A stretch of 64,000 nucleotides of DNA from Candidatus Methylomirabilota bacterium. GTDB lineage: Bacteria; Methylomirabilota; Methylomirabilia; Methylomirabilales; Methylomirabilaceae. The DNA lies in NCBI GenBank assembly GCA_003104975.1, contig PQAM01000018.1, positions 124,001 through 188,000 of the forward strand, read 5' to 3'. The notes beneath the pieces are model-generated. The model was given only the letters and a program-made list of their open reading frames with translations. It was not told the origin of the DNA and did not search any database. Position numbers and translations under genes: made by a program. Positions 8,907-20,943 of the stretch are shown here, in pieces (position 1 is the first letter of the stretch; each line of letters begins with the position of its first letter).

Positions 8907-10013
8907 ATGCACATCAACGCGTTGCGGGATGATCTACTGGACGGTGTTGGGCCTATTCAGGCTGTTGTTGAAACCAAACGAAGTCTTCCCATCCTCTCCC
9001 ACCTTCTCCTTGAAGCCTCCTCCTCCCACCTGTCGGTGTTTGGAACCGATTTGGATGTTGGGGTCCGCAAACGGATTCCTGGACAGGTGTTACAGGAGGG
9101 ATCTATTGCGCTTTCAGCCAGAAAACTCTATGAAATTGTCCGCGAGCTCCCTGCAACTACCGTTGACCTTACCGTTGATGGGGAATTGACCGCCACGATC
9201 ACCTGTGGCAACTCCGAATTCAAAATAAAGGGCCTCTCCCGGGATGATTTTCCATCGATGCGCGAAGCCAAGCAGGGCGGGATTGTCCTGGATCGTCGCC
9301 TGTTTCGTGATATGATTCGCCGGACGCTTTTCGCCGTCTCCTCAGATCAGACTCGGTATACATTAAACGGCATCCTTTTTCGGGTGACGCCGACGGATGT
9401 GCGAATGGTGGCGACCGACGGTCATCGGCTGGCCATAACGACCCATGAGCTGTCGGCTGATAGCTGTCAGTTAACCGCTCAAGTCGATGCTATTATTCCG
9501 CGGAAGGCTGCGGCTGAGACGCTGAAGTTACTGCGAGAAGATCCTGGAGAGGTGATGATTGAGATTTCCGACAATCATCTACTCCTTCAGACCGATGATA
9601 CCCTGATTGATGCGCGTCTTATTGAGGGACAATTCCCTAATTATGAGCAGGTCATTCCTGTGAATGCGACCAAAGAGGTGACCGTCAACCGCGAGACCTT
9701 TGTTGCGGGGCTTCGGCGTACATCCACCATTCTTGGTGAGCGCGCGCTCCCCACCACCTTGAAGTTGATACCCGGGAGGCTGCTGTTGAGTTGTGTCAAC
9801 CTTGATCTTGGGGAGGCACGGGAACGTCTCGATGTCGAATATCAACAGGAGGAGGTGACGGTAGGATTCAACGCACGGTATATCCTGGATTTTCTTGGTG
9901 CGTTGACTACCGATCAGGCGACGATCCGGTTGCAGGATGCGCTCAGTCCGGCTCTGTTTTCCGGTAAGGGCGACGCGCGATATACGTGTGTTATTATGCC
10001 GATGAGGCTTTAG
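8907..10013 (+). CDS. dnaN: DNA polymerase III beta subunit (sliding clamp)
   Basis: Ring-shaped dimer that tethers DNA polymerases to the template. The protein has 368 residues and three clamp domains; ATDGHRLA near residue 170 and the C-terminal VIMPMRL are family signatures. A strong Shine-Dalgarno (GGAGGAGTGAGGAG) precedes the ATG. dnaA, normally the upstream partner, is missing here. A short segment after the ATDGHRLA strand (THELSADSCQLTAQVD) is slightly longer and unlike the usual sequence; its DNA resembles an AGCTGATAGCTG-type repeat. Confidence 0.96.
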   Translation: MHINALRDDLLDGVGPIQAVVETKRSLPILSHLLLEASSSHLSVFGTDLDVGVRKRIPGQVLQEGSIALSARKLYEIVRELPATTVDLTVDGELTATITCGNSEFKIKGLSRDDFPSMREAKQGGIVLDRRLFRDMIRRTLFAVSSDQTRYTLNGILFRVTPTDVRMVATDGHRLAITTHELSADSCQLTAQVDAIIPRKAAAETLKLLREDPGEVMIEISDNHLLLQTDDTLIDARLIEGQFPNYEQVIPVNATKEVTVNRETFVAGLRRTSTILGERALPTTLKLIPGRLLLSCVNLDLGEARERLDVEYQQEEVTVGFNARYILDFLGALTTDQATIRLQDALSPALFSGKGDARYTCVIMPMRL

Positions 10014-10046
10014 AGAGTGACCGGCGAGTCGGCCATTGTTCACTGA

Positions 10047-12575
<2,529 letters not shown>

Positions 12576-12586
12576 GTGACAGCCAG

Positions 12587-12630
12587 GGTGTAGGGCGTAG
12601 AGGGTGTGGGGTGGGGGGGGGAGCGTGGCC
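12587..12630. repeat. G-rich spacer repeat (AGGGTGTAGGG type)
   Basis: The gyrB-gyrA gap contains AGGGTGTAGGGCGTAGAGGG followed by GTGTGGGG and a run of nine or more G. This is the G-rich arm of the spacer repeats seen around the tRNA-Ser genes, here without a full C-rich partner arm. Confidence 0.5.
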
Positions 12631-12722
12631 CCCAGAACACGACGACATGCCAACGATGAACGGTCATCACGTCAAGGCCCGGAGACCGGGCCGTTTTCGT
12701 TTGTGTGAAGCGGAGGGGGCGA

Positions 12723-15248
12723 ATGCCTGACGAGCCGCAGCAGATTGGGTTAAATCGGGTAGGCGAGCTGCGACCGACCGACATCCACGAGGAGATGCGT
12801 CGGTCCTACCTGGACTACGCCATGAGCGTCATCATTGGGCGCGCTCTGCCCGACGTACGGGATGGGCTGAAACCGGTCCACCGCAGGGTGCTCTATGCCA
12901 TGCAGGAACTCGGGCTCACCGCCGGGAGGGCTTATAAGAAGGCGGCCCGCGTCGTCGGCGAGGTGCTGGGCAAATACCATCCTCACGGCGATACGGCGGT
13001 CTATGACACCATCGTTCGCCTGGCTCAGGACTTTTCCATGCGGTATCCCCTTATCGACGGCCAGGGGAACTTCGGCTCGGTGGATGGGGACGCGCCCGCG
13101 GCGATGCGGTATACCGAGGTCCGGCTCGCGAAGATCGCCCAGGAGATGCTGCGGGACATCGATAAGGAGACGGTAGACTTCGCGCCAAACTTCGATGAGA
13201 CCCTTGAAGAGCCGATGCTGCTGCCGGCGGCGCTCCCAAACCTGCTGGTCAACGGCTCTTCGGGGATTGCTGTCGGGATGGCCACCAACATCCCGCCCCA
13301 CAACCTTGGCGAGACGGTCGACGCCCTGCTGATCCTGCTGGAGGATCCGAATGCGGCGCCGGACCAGCTTATGGCCGCGCTGCCGGGACCCGATTTTCCG
13401 ACCGGCGCCTATATCTATGGCCGGACCGGGATTCGGGATGCCTATCTGACGGGCCGCGGCCTTATCCGGATGCGCGCCAAGGCGTTTGTCGAGAAGAGCC
13501 GGGGCGCCCGCGAGGCCATTATCGTCTCAGAGCTGCCGTATCAGGTGAACAAGGCCAAACTGATCGAGCGGATCGCCGAGCTGGTTCGAGAGCGAAAGAT
13601 CGAAGGGATCGCCGACCTTCGGGACGAGTCGGATCGGGAGGGGATGCGGATCGTCATTGAGCTCAAAAAGGATCAGCCGGCCGAACCGGTCCTGAATCAG
13701 CTCTTCAAACATACCGCGATGCAATCGACCTTCGGCGCCATCATGCTCGCCCTTGTCGAAGGTCAACCGAAGGTCCTGGCGCTCAAGGAGGCGCTCAGCC
13801 ATTTTATTGAACACCGTAAGACCGTCGTCGTGCGGCGGACCCGCTTCGATCTTCGAAAGGCCGAGGAGCGCGCCCATATCCTGGAAGGATATCGAATCGC
13901 GCTGGACCACCTGGATGCCGTTATCGCCCTGATCCGACGATCGCGCTCGGCGGATGACGCCCGTGCAGGCCTGATGGCGCAGTTCGCCATGAGCCAGATC
14001 CAGGCCCAGGCCATCCTGGAGCTGCGTCTGCAACGCCTGACCCAACTTGAGCGGCAAAAGATCCAGGATGAGTACAGCGAGACGATCGCAGCCATCGAGC
14101 GGTATCGGGCCATCCTCGCCAGCGAAGCCCTGGTGCGTGAGATCATCAAAGAGGAACTGCTGGCCGTCAAGGACGCCTATGGCGATGCGCGCCGGACCGA
14201 GATCCTGGAAGAGACCGCCGAGATCGAGCTGGAGGACATGCTGGCCGACGAGGAGATGGTCATTCCGATCACCCACGGCGGCTATATCAAGCGGAGCAAC
14301 CTGAATGTCTATCGAAGCCAGCGCCGCGGCGGCAAGGGGATGAGCGGGATGGCGACCAAGGAGGAGGACTATGTGGAGCACCTCTTTGTCGCGACGACCC
14401 ACAGTCACCTCCTCCTCTTCACCAACCAGGGAAAGGTGCATTGGCTGAAGGTGCATGAACTGCCCCAGCTCGGGCACGCAGCAAAAGGGAAGGCCCTCGC
14501 CAACTTCTTGCAGCTCGGCAATGGGGAGCAGATCACGACCGTCATCCCGATTCGCCAGTTTGAGGTTGATCGCTACCTGCTGATGGCGACCCGGCGCGGG
14601 ATTGTGAAAAAGACCGAGTTGAATGCCTACGGCCACCCCCGCGCAGGCGGCATCATCGCCATCACGCTGGACGAGGGGGACGAGTTGATCGCGGTCCGGT
14701 TAACCAAGGGGGACGACGAGGTCCTGCTCGGCACCAAGCAGGGGATGGCGATCCGTTTCAAGGAAGATGAGGTTCGGTCGGCGGGGCGTGCGGCCCGCGG
14801 CGTCAAGGGGATCTCGCTGGAGGCCGGCGACGAGGTCGTCGGGGCCGAGGTGGTCGCCCAGGATGCGGCGGTGCTCACCGTGACGGAGCGCGGGTACGGC
14901 AAGCGTACCGACCCGCAAGAGTACCGACTGCAGAGCCGCGGCGGTAAAGGCATCATCAACATCCGGGTGACGGACCGAAACGGCCCCGCGGTCGGGGTCA
15001 TGCTGGTGCAGTCCGGCGATCAGATCATGATGATTTCTCAGGAGGGGCGGATCACGAGGATGCGGGTAGATGAGATCAGCTTAATCGGAAGGGCCACTCA
15101 GGGAGTGCGGCTGCAGGGGCTGGAGTTGAGCGATCGCGTAGCCGCCGTGACACGACTGGTCAGCGACGACGAGGGTGATGGGGAGGCGGAGGGCCCCCCG
15201 TCCTTGCCTGAACCGGAAGCCGGGGCGGGCCCGCTCGACGAGGCTTGA
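12723..15248 (+). CDS. gyrA: DNA gyrase subunit A
   Basis: DNA-breaking and DNA-wrapping subunit of gyrase. The ATG at 12723 follows GGAGGGGG at good spacing and gives 841 residues; an in-frame ATG at 12705 is less likely. The catalytic tyrosine is Tyr130 in [12 protein letters not shown]. The GyrA box QRRGGKG near residue 536 identifies gyrase rather than topoisomerase IV ParC. The quinolone region reads [13 protein letters not shown], with threonine where E. coli has Ser83, a natural variant in several wild-type bacteria. The acidic C-terminal tail ([12 protein letters not shown] onward) is typical. Confidence 0.97.
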   Translation: MPDEPQQIGLNRVGELRPTDIHEEMRRSYLDYAMSVIIGRALPDVRDGLKPVHRRVLYAMQELGLTAGRAYKKAARVVGEVLGKYHPHGDTAVYDTIVRLAQDFSMRYPLIDGQGNFGSVDGDAPAAMRYTEVRLAKIAQEMLRDIDKETVDFAPNFDETLEEPMLLPAALPNLLVNGSSGIAVGMATNIPPHNLGETVDALLILLEDPNAAPDQLMAALPGPDFPTGAYIYGRTGIRDAYLTGRGLIRMRAKAFVEKSRGAREAIIVSELPYQVNKAKLIERIAELVRERKIEGIADLRDESDREGMRIVIELKKDQPAEPVLNQLFKHTAMQSTFGAIMLALVEGQPKVLALKEALSHFIEHRKTVVVRRTRFDLRKAEERAHILEGYRIALDHLDAVIALIRRSRSADDARAGLMAQFAMSQIQAQAILELRLQRLTQLERQKIQDEYSETIAAIERYRAILASEALVREIIKEELLAVKDAYGDARRTEILEETAEIELEDMLADEEMVIPITHGGYIKRSNLNVYRSQRRGGKGMSGMATKEEDYVEHLFVATTHSHLLLFTNQGKVHWLKVHELPQLGHAAKGKALANFLQLGNGEQITTVIPIRQFEVDRYLLMATRRGIVKKTELNAYGHPRAGGIIAITLDEGDELIAVRLTKGDDEVLLGTKQGMAIRFKEDEVRSAGRAARGVKGISLEAGDEVVGAEVVAQDAAVLTVTERGYGKRTDPQEYRLQSRGGKGIINIRVTDRNGPAVGVMLVQSGDQIMMISQEGRITRMRVDEISLIGRATQGVRLQGLELSDRVAAVTRLVSDDEGDGEAEGPPSLPEPEAGAGPLDEA

Positions 15249-15356
15249 GCGATGCCGGAGGGCGTGCTATAGTGACGCCTCTGCTGCTGCGCCCGCGGTG
15301 ATGCCTGGTGAGCCGCGGCAGGCCCCGGATGGGAACCCTGGATCAGAGGGACGGCC

Positions 15357-16631
15357 GTGCTGGACCTGAGATATATCCGTGACAACGTCGAGCTGGCGCG
15401 CGAGCGACTTGCGGCCAGGGGCGCTGCGCCCTTTATTCTCGAAGAGTTTATTCAGCTCGATGCTGAGCGGCGAGCCACACTCGCTGAGGCGGAACGGCTG
15501 AGGCAGCGGCGCAACGAGCTGTCGAAGCAGGTTGCCGAACTCAAGCGACAAGGCCAGGACGCAAGCGACGTTATCGCACAGGTCGCCGGCGACGCGCCGC
15601 TACTCGACGGGCTGGAAAAACAACTCAAGGAACAGGAGACGATCTTACAGGACGCCGCGCTGTTTCTCCCGAACCTCCCGCATGATTCCGTCCCGATCGG
15701 GAAATCGGCTGAAGACAATGTCGAAATCAGGCGATGGGGCAGTCCGCGCCGGTTTGACTTCGAGCCGAAATCGCACTGGGAACTCGGGGAGGCGCTGGGG
15801 ATCCTGGACTTCGAGCGAGCGGCCGCCATCGCGCAATCGCGCTTTGCCGTCCTGAAGGGGGCCGGGGCCAGGCTGGAGCGCGCGCTGATCGACTTCATGC
15901 TTGACCTGCACGGCAAGGAGCACGGCTACACAGAAATCCTCCCGCCGCTACTGGTCAACGCCGACGCCATGCGGGGGACGGGCCAGCTCCCCAAGTTTGG
16001 CGAGGAGCTGTTCAAGACCAAGGACGAGGGGCTGTATATGATCCCGACGGCGGAGGTCCCGGTGACGAACCTGCATCGCGAGGAGATCCTGCCGCCCGGA
16101 ACGCTCCCCCTGTCCTATGTGGCCTATAGTCCCTGCTTTCGGCGGGAGGCGGGCTCGTACGGCAAAGACACGCGGGGCCTCATGCGGCAGCACCAGTTCA
16201 ACAAGGTGGAACTGGTGAAGCTCGTCGAGCCCGAGCGCTCCTACGAGACATTGGAGGAGATGACCCGGCACGCCGAGGCGGTCTTGCAGCGGTTGGGCCT
16301 GCCGTACCGGGTGGTAGCGCTCTGCACGGCCGACCTGGGGTTCGCGGCCGCCAAGACCTACGACATCGAGCTTTGGATCCCGAGTCAAGGAACGTATCGG
16401 GAGGTGTCGTCGCTCAGCAATTGTGAGGCGTTCCAGGCGAGGCGAGCCAATATTCGCTACCGGCCCGCATCGAAGGCGACGGCGCAGTTTGTTCATACGC
16501 TGAACGGGTCGGGGGTGGCCGTGGGACGGACATGGCTCGCGATTCTGGAGAACTTTCAGGAGGCCGACGGCAGCGTTGTCGTTCCTGAGGCGCTCCGACC
16601 CTATATGGACGGCCTGGAACGGATCAGCTAA
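15357..16631 (+). CDS. serS: Seryl-tRNA synthetase
   Basis: Class II synthetase that charges all tRNA-Ser species and tRNA-Sec. The protein has 424 residues starting at a GTG ([17 protein letters not shown]). Residues about 30-105 form the long antiparallel coiled coil that contacts the tRNA variable arm. Motif 2 is [20 protein letters not shown] and motif 3 is in [19 protein letters not shown]; the serine-binding [10 protein letters not shown] segment is complete. Four tRNA-Ser genes follow directly on the same strand, so enzyme and substrates may share regulation. Confidence 0.97.
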   Translation: MLDLRYIRDNVELARERLAARGAAPFILEEFIQLDAERRATLAEAERLRQRRNELSKQVAELKRQGQDASDVIAQVAGDAPLLDGLEKQLKEQETILQDAALFLPNLPHDSVPIGKSAEDNVEIRRWGSPRRFDFEPKSHWELGEALGILDFERAAAIAQSRFAVLKGAGARLERALIDFMLDLHGKEHGYTEILPPLLVNADAMRGTGQLPKFGEELFKTKDEGLYMIPTAEVPVTNLHREEILPPGTLPLSYVAYSPCFRREAGSYGKDTRGLMRQHQFNKVELVKLVEPERSYETLEEMTRHAEAVLQRLGLPYRVVALCTADLGFAAAKTYDIELWIPSQGTYREVSSLSNCEAFQARRANIRYRPASKATAQFVHTLNGSGVAVGRTWLAILENFQEADGSVVVPEALRPYMDGLERIS

Positions 16632-16636
16632 AAGCA

Positions 16637-16720
16637 GGAGTTGGGGATTAGGGGATAGGGATTGGGGCGCGTGGGAGTGAGCTGTTACCGACCCCCATCC
16701 CCCACCCTCTAGCCCCTGCT
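16637..16720. repeat. G-rich/C-rich spacer repeat between serS and tRNA-Ser
   Basis: A G-rich arm with GGGGATTAGGGGATAGGG near 16645 is followed after about 30 bases by a C-rich arm with CCCCCATCCCCCACCCTC near 16691. The arms are imperfectly complementary, so the transcript could form a hairpin and the G-rich strand could form a quadruplex. Confidence 0.65.
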
Positions 16721-16724
16721 CTTC

Positions 16725-16810
16725 GGAGGGGTGGCCGAGTGGTTGAAGGCGGCGGTCTTGAAAACCGTTAGGCGAAAGCCTCGTGGGTTCGAATCCTACC
16801 CCCTCCGCCA
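16725..16810 (+). tRNA. tRNA-Ser (anticodon UGA)
   Basis: Acceptor stem GGAGGGG/CCCCTCC with G discriminator and encoded CCA at 16808-16810. The anticodon loop CTTGAAA gives UGA. The long variable arm (TAGGCGAAAGCCT) and T-loop GGTTCGAATCC identify a serine tRNA. It reads UCA and UCG. Confidence 0.97.
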
Positions 16811-16818
16811 AGGAAAAC

Positions 16819-16890
16819 TAGGGTCTAGGGTGGAGGGTAAGAAAGGGAAAGAGTTAAACCCTATACCCTAATCCCTAAACCCTGCTCTTA
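16819..16890. repeat. G-rich/C-rich spacer repeat
   Basis: Left arm with TAGGGTCTAGGGTGGAGGG (from 16819), right arm with CCCTATACCCTAATCCCTAA (from 16859). Degenerate TAGGG/CCCTA hexamers make it telomere-like. The arms can pair imperfectly around an AAAGGGAAAGAG loop region. Confidence 0.65.
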
Positions 16891-16893
16891 TGC

Positions 16894-16985
16894 GGAGAGG
16901 TGACCGAGTGGCCGAAGGTGCTCGCCTGCTAAGCGAGTCTGTGCCGAAAGGTGCAGCCCGGGTTCGAATCCCGGCCTCTCCGCCA
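16894..16985 (+). tRNA. tRNA-Ser (anticodon GCU)
   Basis: Acceptor GGAGAGG/CCTCTCC, G discriminator, encoded CCA at 16983-16985. The anticodon loop CTGCTAA gives GCU, reading AGC and AGU. Long variable arm (GTGCCGAAAGGTGC). Confidence 0.97.
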
Positions 16986-16989
16986 TCAA

Positions 16990-17080
16990 GAACGACGTAA
17001 GGAGTAAGGGGTAAGGCGGTAGGGGAAAGAAGGGGGAGGCCCTTCGCCCCTTACGCCTCACCCCTCACGCCTGACGGTGC
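16990..17080. repeat. G-rich/C-rich spacer repeat
   Basis: Left arm has GTAAGGAGTAAGGGGTAAGG (from 16995), right arm has CCCCTTACGCCTCACCCCTC (from 17047). The arms are well complementary and similar to the 48.2 kb copy. Confidence 0.65.
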
Positions 17081-17088
17081 TTTAGCGC

Positions 17089-17180
<92 letters not shown>

Positions 17181-17185
17181 CAAAA

Positions 17186-17278
17186 ACAGGGTATAGGGTT
17201 GAGGGTGTAGGGTAAGAGAAGGGGAGAGCGCACTGCATTGCTACACCCTAACCCCTATCCCCTAAACCCTGTCTTTAT
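17186..17278. repeat. G-rich/C-rich spacer repeat
   Basis: Left arm has CAGGGTATAGGGTTGAGGG (from 17187), right arm has ACACCCTAACCCCTATCCCC (from 17242). One of the best complementary pairs of the family, ending in AAACCCTGT, which mirrors the opening ACAGGGT. Confidence 0.7.
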
Positions 17279-17280
17279 GC

Positions 17281-17370
17281 GGAGAGGTGCAGGAGCGGCT
17301 TAACTGGCACGCCTGGAAAGCGTGTGCGGGGGAAACTCTGCCCCGGGTTCGAATCCCGGCCTCTCCGCCA
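17281..17370 (+). tRNA. tRNA-Ser (anticodon GGA)
   Basis: Acceptor GGAGAGG/CCTCTCC, G discriminator, encoded CCA at 17368-17370. The anticodon loop contains GGA, reading UCC and UCU. With the three preceding genes it completes the decoding of all six serine codons. Confidence 0.97.
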
Positions 17371-17375
17371 TCAAA

Positions 17376-17475
17376 AACAGGGTATAGGGTGGAGCGTATA
17401 GGGTGTGGGAAAAAAGGAAGCCGGTAGTTGTGGCCCTTTACCCCACCCCCCAACCCCTATCACCCAACCCCTAGG
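17376..17475. repeat. G-rich/C-rich spacer repeat
   Basis: Left arm has CAGGGTATAGGGTGGAGCG (from 17378), right arm has CCCACCCCCCAACCCCTATC (from 17442). It separates the last tRNA-Ser from the epimerase gene. Confidence 0.65.
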
Positions 17476-17482
17476 GGTAAAC

Positions 17483-18433
17483 ATGGAAAGCGCGCTGATT
17501 ACGGGTGGGGCCGGGTTTATCGGGTCGAATCTGGCCCTGGAGTTGGAGCGGCGATACCCCGATGTCCGGATCACCATCATCGACGATTTCCGCTCCGGCG
17601 ATTTCAGTAACCTGATCGGGTTTCGAGGCGATCTGGTGGCCCAGGACCTCGCATCGCTGGATCCCTTGAGCCGTTTTCAGCCGGGTGAATTTCAGGTGGT
17701 GTTCCATCTGGCCTCGATTACCGATACCACCGTCACCGATGCGCGACAGATGATCTGGAGCAACGTAGAAGGCTTTCGGCGAGTGGCGGAGTTTGCGCGA
17801 CGCTCAGGGGCGCCCCTGGTCTATGCCTCTTCGGCTGCCGTCTACGGTATCCGTGGTTCAGGCCGAATGCAGGAGGATCAGCCGATCCACCCTGCGAATG
17901 TGTACGGCTTTTCCAAGATGCTTCTGGAGAATCTGGCCAGGCGGTGCACTGATACGCCGGGAGGTTTTAGAACAGTCGGACTCCGATACTTCAATGTGTA
18001 TGGGCCGGGCGAGGCCCACAAGGGGGCCGCGGCCAGCATGATCTATCAGTTGGCGCAGCAGATTCGAGCGGGGAAGCGGCCGCGGATCTTTAAGTATGGG
18101 GAGCAGGCGCGTGACTTTGTCTATGTCAAAGACGTCGTAGAGGCGACGCTGTTGGCCGCCGAGGTCGATCGTGGCGGCGTCTACAACGTCGGCTCGGGGC
18201 GCTCGACCACGTTTAATGACGTCATCGCGCTGCTCAATAAAGCCCTCGGGACCGACTACGACCCCGACTACTTTGACAACCCGTACCCGTTCTATCAGCC
18301 GCACACCGAGGCCGATGCGAGCCTCACCGGCGTGGAACTGGGCTATACGCCGCGCTATCCCATCGACCGAGGGATTACGGAATACGTCAAGCGGTTGCTG
18401 GAAGCCGACATGGGGCAAGCTGCGGTATCATGA
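17483..18433 (+). CDS. hldD: NAD-dependent epimerase, probably ADP-heptose 6-epimerase (HldD-like)
   Basis: Extended short-chain dehydrogenase fold of 316 residues. The NAD-binding GGAGFIG is at residues 8-14 and the catalytic YGFSK lies in the segment ANVYGFSKMLLENL. RYFNVYGPGEAHKGAAASMI and RDFVYVKDVV are the signatures of ADP-L-glycero-D-manno-heptose-6-epimerase, which makes the core-lipopolysaccharide precursor. Closely related nucleotide-sugar epimerases cannot be fully excluded, and no other heptose gene is nearby. The ATG at 17483 follows a GGGGT sequence. If the call is right, it supports a diderm host with heptose-containing LPS. Confidence 0.8.
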   Translation: MESALITGGAGFIGSNLALELERRYPDVRITIIDDFRSGDFSNLIGFRGDLVAQDLASLDPLSRFQPGEFQVVFHLASITDTTVTDARQMIWSNVEGFRRVAEFARRSGAPLVYASSAAVYGIRGSGRMQEDQPIHPANVYGFSKMLLENLARRCTDTPGGFRTVGLRYFNVYGPGEAHKGAAASMIYQLAQQIRAGKRPRIFKYGEQARDFVYVKDVVEATLLAAEVDRGGVYNVGSGRSTTFNDVIALLNKALGTDYDPDYFDNPYPFYQPHTEADASLTGVELGYTPRYPIDRGITEYVKRLLEADMGQAAVS

Positions 18434-18447
18434 GCAGGAATCGACTT

Positions 18448-18716
18448 GGCCGTGCTAGATGGGGAGTTAGCGGTGCCCTGTACCCGCAATCCGCTCTAGC
18501 GGGATCGAATCCCCGCCCGAGGTCTTACGTTGTCGAGCGATGGCCTGTGACCGGCGTGATGATGGTTGGGTCCCGCGCAAGGAGAGTTTGTGAACCCCGC
18601 CAGATCCGGAAGGAAGCAACGGTAAACAGACACGCTCCTGTGCCGCGGGGAAGCTCGGCCGGAGCCTCGGTCACCGGTACAGCCCGGCAGCCGCGATCGA
18701 CGGCGGGTGCACGGCC
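18448..18716 (+). ncRNA. ffs: Signal recognition particle RNA, large form with Alu domain
   Basis: The S-domain core is explicit: GTGAACCCCGCCAG followed by ATCCGGAAGGAAGCAACGG (around 18590-18625), the Ffh-binding loop. The 5' part (GCTAGATGGGGAGTTAGCGG, CCCTGTACCCGCAATCCGCT) matches the Alu domain of the Bacillus-type RNA. GGCCGTGC at 18448-18455 pairs with GCACGGCC at 18709-18716 and closes the molecule, giving about 269 nt. It is followed by dnaX-ybaB-recR, as in Bacillus. Confidence 0.93.
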
Positions 18717-18723
18717 AATTAAA

Positions 18724-18812
18724 ACAGGGTAGAGGGTTTAGGGTTTAGTGGGACGGCCCCCTTCTGAACTTTATACCCCAACCCCCAACCTCTATACCCT
18801 AACCCCGGAGTT
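18724..18812. repeat. G-rich/C-rich spacer repeat upstream of dnaX
   Basis: Left arm has CAGGGTAGAGGGTTTAGGG (from 18725), right arm has CCCCAACCCCCAACCTCTA (from 18776) followed by TACCCTAACCCC. It lies between the SRP RNA and dnaX. Confidence 0.65.
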
Positions 18813-18815
18813 AAG

Positions 18816-20603
18816 ATGTCCTACCTAGTACTCGCCAGGCGGTGGCGGCCGCAGAACTTTGACGAGGTGGTGGGTCAGCAGCCGGTCACCCAGACGCTGA
18901 AGAATGCCATCGCCAAAGACCGCGTCGCCCACGCCCTGCTCTTTACCGGCCCGCGCGGGGTCGGTAAGACGACCACCGCCCGCATTCTGGCCAAGGCGCT
19001 CAACTGTGAGCGGGGCCGCACCCCCGATCCGTGCAGCCAGTGTGCAAGCTGCAACGCGATCGCAGCGGGCCGCTCCGTCGACTGCCTCGAGATCGACGGC
19101 GCCTCCAATCGGGGGATCGATGAGGTGCGGGAACTGCGCGAAATCGTTCGGTATGCCCCGTCGCGCGACAAGCACAAGGTGATCATCATCGATGAGGTCC
19201 ATATGCTGACCGAACCGGCCTTCAATGCGCTGCTCAAGACGCTTGAGGAGCCGCCGCCCGGGGTCATCTTCATCCTGGCGACCACACATGCGCACAAGAT
19301 TCCGCCTACCATCCTGTCGCGGTGCCAACGCCACGACTTTCGGCGCCTGGGGCAGGCGGAGATCCTGCCGCGCCTGCAACAGATCGCATCCGAGGAGGGG
19401 GCGGCCGTGTCGGACGGCGCCATGAAGGCGATTGCCCGCGCCGCCGAGGGGAGCCTCAGAGACGCCCAAAGCCTGCTGGACCAGGTCATCGCCTATAGCG
19501 GCGACGTCGTCGGGGAGGAGGACGTGGCGATCGTGCTGGGGCTGGTGGAGGGAGAGTTGCTGGCGCAGACGACCCAGGCGATCATCGAGCGCGACGCCGA
19601 CCATGCGCTGGCGGTCGTTGAGTCGCTCAGCGCCAGGGGGGACGACCTGCAGCGGTTCTGCCAGGAGCTGCTGGGCCACCTGCGCGACCTGATGATCTCG
19701 AAAGCGAGCAAAGACCCCGCGCCCCTGCTGCAGTTGAGCCGCGTACCGCCGGAGACGATTCGAGCGCAGGCCGAGGTGATGACGCTTGCGGATCTCGAAA
19801 CCATCTTTCAGGTGCTGAGTCGGGCCGAGTTTGAGATGCGGCGGGCTCCCTATCCGCGGTTCGTTCTGGAGATGGCACTGGTCGAGGCGACGGAGGTCCG
19901 CTCCATACAGAGTCTTGAGACGCTGCTCGCGCGTCTGGCCGCGCTCGAGGCCGGGTTGCCGTCCGGGCACCGCGTCGACAATCCTGAGGCCGCGGCGCTT
20001 CCCATGTTCGCGCCTGGTCCCACGGCGGCGGCGACCGCCCCCCGCGCCCCGGTTGATCCGCCATCACCTGCGCCGGCCGAGCGCGCCACGGGCCCGCGTG
20101 ATGGCTGGGGCCGCGTCACGCAGGCGCTGGAACGGCAGAAGCGGTCGCTCGCCGCGTTGCTCGCCGAGCCACAGGACGTTGCGTGCGAGGGCGACAGGCT
20201 GATCGTCGTCCTGCAGAACGGGAACGCCTTTGCGCGGTCAACGCTGGACGACCCGGAACACCGACGCCTTGTGGCCGCCGCCGCCGCCGAGGTCTTTGGG
20301 CGGCCCGTGACCGTTGAGTATCGATTCCAGAGCACAGGCGCCGGGCTGGGGGTGGGCGATTCAACCAAGGGTGCCGCAGGCGGTTCGACGAACTCCGCAA
20401 TGGGCGAAGGGGAGAAACCGCGTCGGCCTTCGCGACTGGACGAGGCGTACCGCCGTCCGCGCGCTCCCGAGCAGGGGGTCGTCTCGGGACGGCGGACAGC
20501 CCCGCCCGATCAGGAGGCGCTGCGGGCTCATCCGATAGTGCGCCGCGCCGTGGAGCTGTTTGACGGTCAAGTCGTTCGGATCAGGGCGAAACAGCCCGAA
20601 TAG
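18816..20603 (+). CDS. dnaX: DNA polymerase III subunits gamma and tau
   Basis: Clamp-loader ATPase of 595 residues. The Walker A motif GPRGVGKT is at 45-52, a zinc module uses Cys64, Cys73, Cys76 and Cys79, and Walker B is VIIIDEVHML. Domain III ends near 370. A proline/alanine-rich linker and a C-terminal tau-like region follow. I saw no A-rich slippery heptamer that would clearly produce a short gamma form. It starts the dnaX-ybaB-recR unit; ybaB begins 19 bases after its stop. Confidence 0.95.
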   Translation: MSYLVLARRWRPQNFDEVVGQQPVTQTLKNAIAKDRVAHALLFTGPRGVGKTTTARILAKALNCERGRTPDPCSQCASCNAIAAGRSVDCLEIDGASNRGIDEVRELREIVRYAPSRDKHKVIIIDEVHMLTEPAFNALLKTLEEPPPGVIFILATTHAHKIPPTILSRCQRHDFRRLGQAEILPRLQQIASEEGAAVSDGAMKAIARAAEGSLRDAQSLLDQVIAYSGDVVGEEDVAIVLGLVEGELLAQTTQAIIERDADHALAVVESLSARGDDLQRFCQELLGHLRDLMISKASKDPAPLLQLSRVPPETIRAQAEVMTLADLETIFQVLSRAEFEMRRAPYPRFVLEMALVEATEVRSIQSLETLLARLAALEAGLPSGHRVDNPEAAALPMFAPGPTAAATAPRAPVDPPSPAPAERATGPRDGWGRVTQALERQKRSLAALLAEPQDVACEGDRLIVVLQNGNAFARSTLDDPEHRRLVAAAAAEVFGRPVTVEYRFQSTGAGLGVGDSTKGAAGGSTNSAMGEGEKPRRPSRLDEAYRRPRAPEQGVVSGRRTAPPDQEALRAHPIVRRAVELFDGQVVRIRAKQPE

Positions 20604-20622
20604 GGCATGATGGGAGAATGCG

Positions 20623-20937
20623 ATGAAGAACCTCGGGAACTTGATGAAGCAGGCGCAACGGATGAAGGCGGAGGCCGAACGGATTCAGGCGGAGGCGGCG
20701 GCCAAACGGGTTGAAGGGACGGCCGGCGGCGGGATGGTCACCGTTGTCTGCAACGGGCAGGGCGAGGTCGTCTCGGTGAAGATCGATCCGGAGGTGGCCG
20801 GCCCGGACGAATTGGAGATGCTGCAGGACCTTGTCGTGGCGGCCACAAATGAGGCGCTCCGGAAGGCCCGCGAACTGCTGACCCAGGAGATGGGTCGACT
20901 GACCGGCGGGTTGGGACTCCCGCCGGGGCTGGTGTAA
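20623..20937 (+). CDS. ybaB: YbaB/EbfC family nucleoid-associated protein
   Basis: Small DNA-binding dimer of 104 residues. The N-terminal amphipathic helix ([17 protein letters not shown]) and the central [20 protein letters not shown] are the family pattern. It always travels with dnaX and recR, and here it sits between them with gaps of 19 and 6 bases. Confidence 0.95.
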   Translation: MKNLGNLMKQAQRMKAEAERIQAEAAAKRVEGTAGGGMVTVVCNGQGEVVSVKIDPEVAGPDELEMLQDLVVAATNEALRKARELLTQEMGRLTGGLGLPPGLV

Positions 20938-20943
20938 ACGCCC

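Noticed and set aside
13527-14636. 369-codon open frame antisense to gyrA
   Set aside because: Lies fully inside gyrA with no ribosome site or family pattern.
18825-19970. 381-codon open frame antisense to dnaX
   Set aside because: Shadow of the clamp-loader gene; Arg/Leu/Gln-rich translation typical of antisense frames in GC-rich DNA.
18816-20603. Programmed frameshift in dnaX producing gamma
   Set aside because: No A-rich slippery heptamer followed by a stable stem was found.
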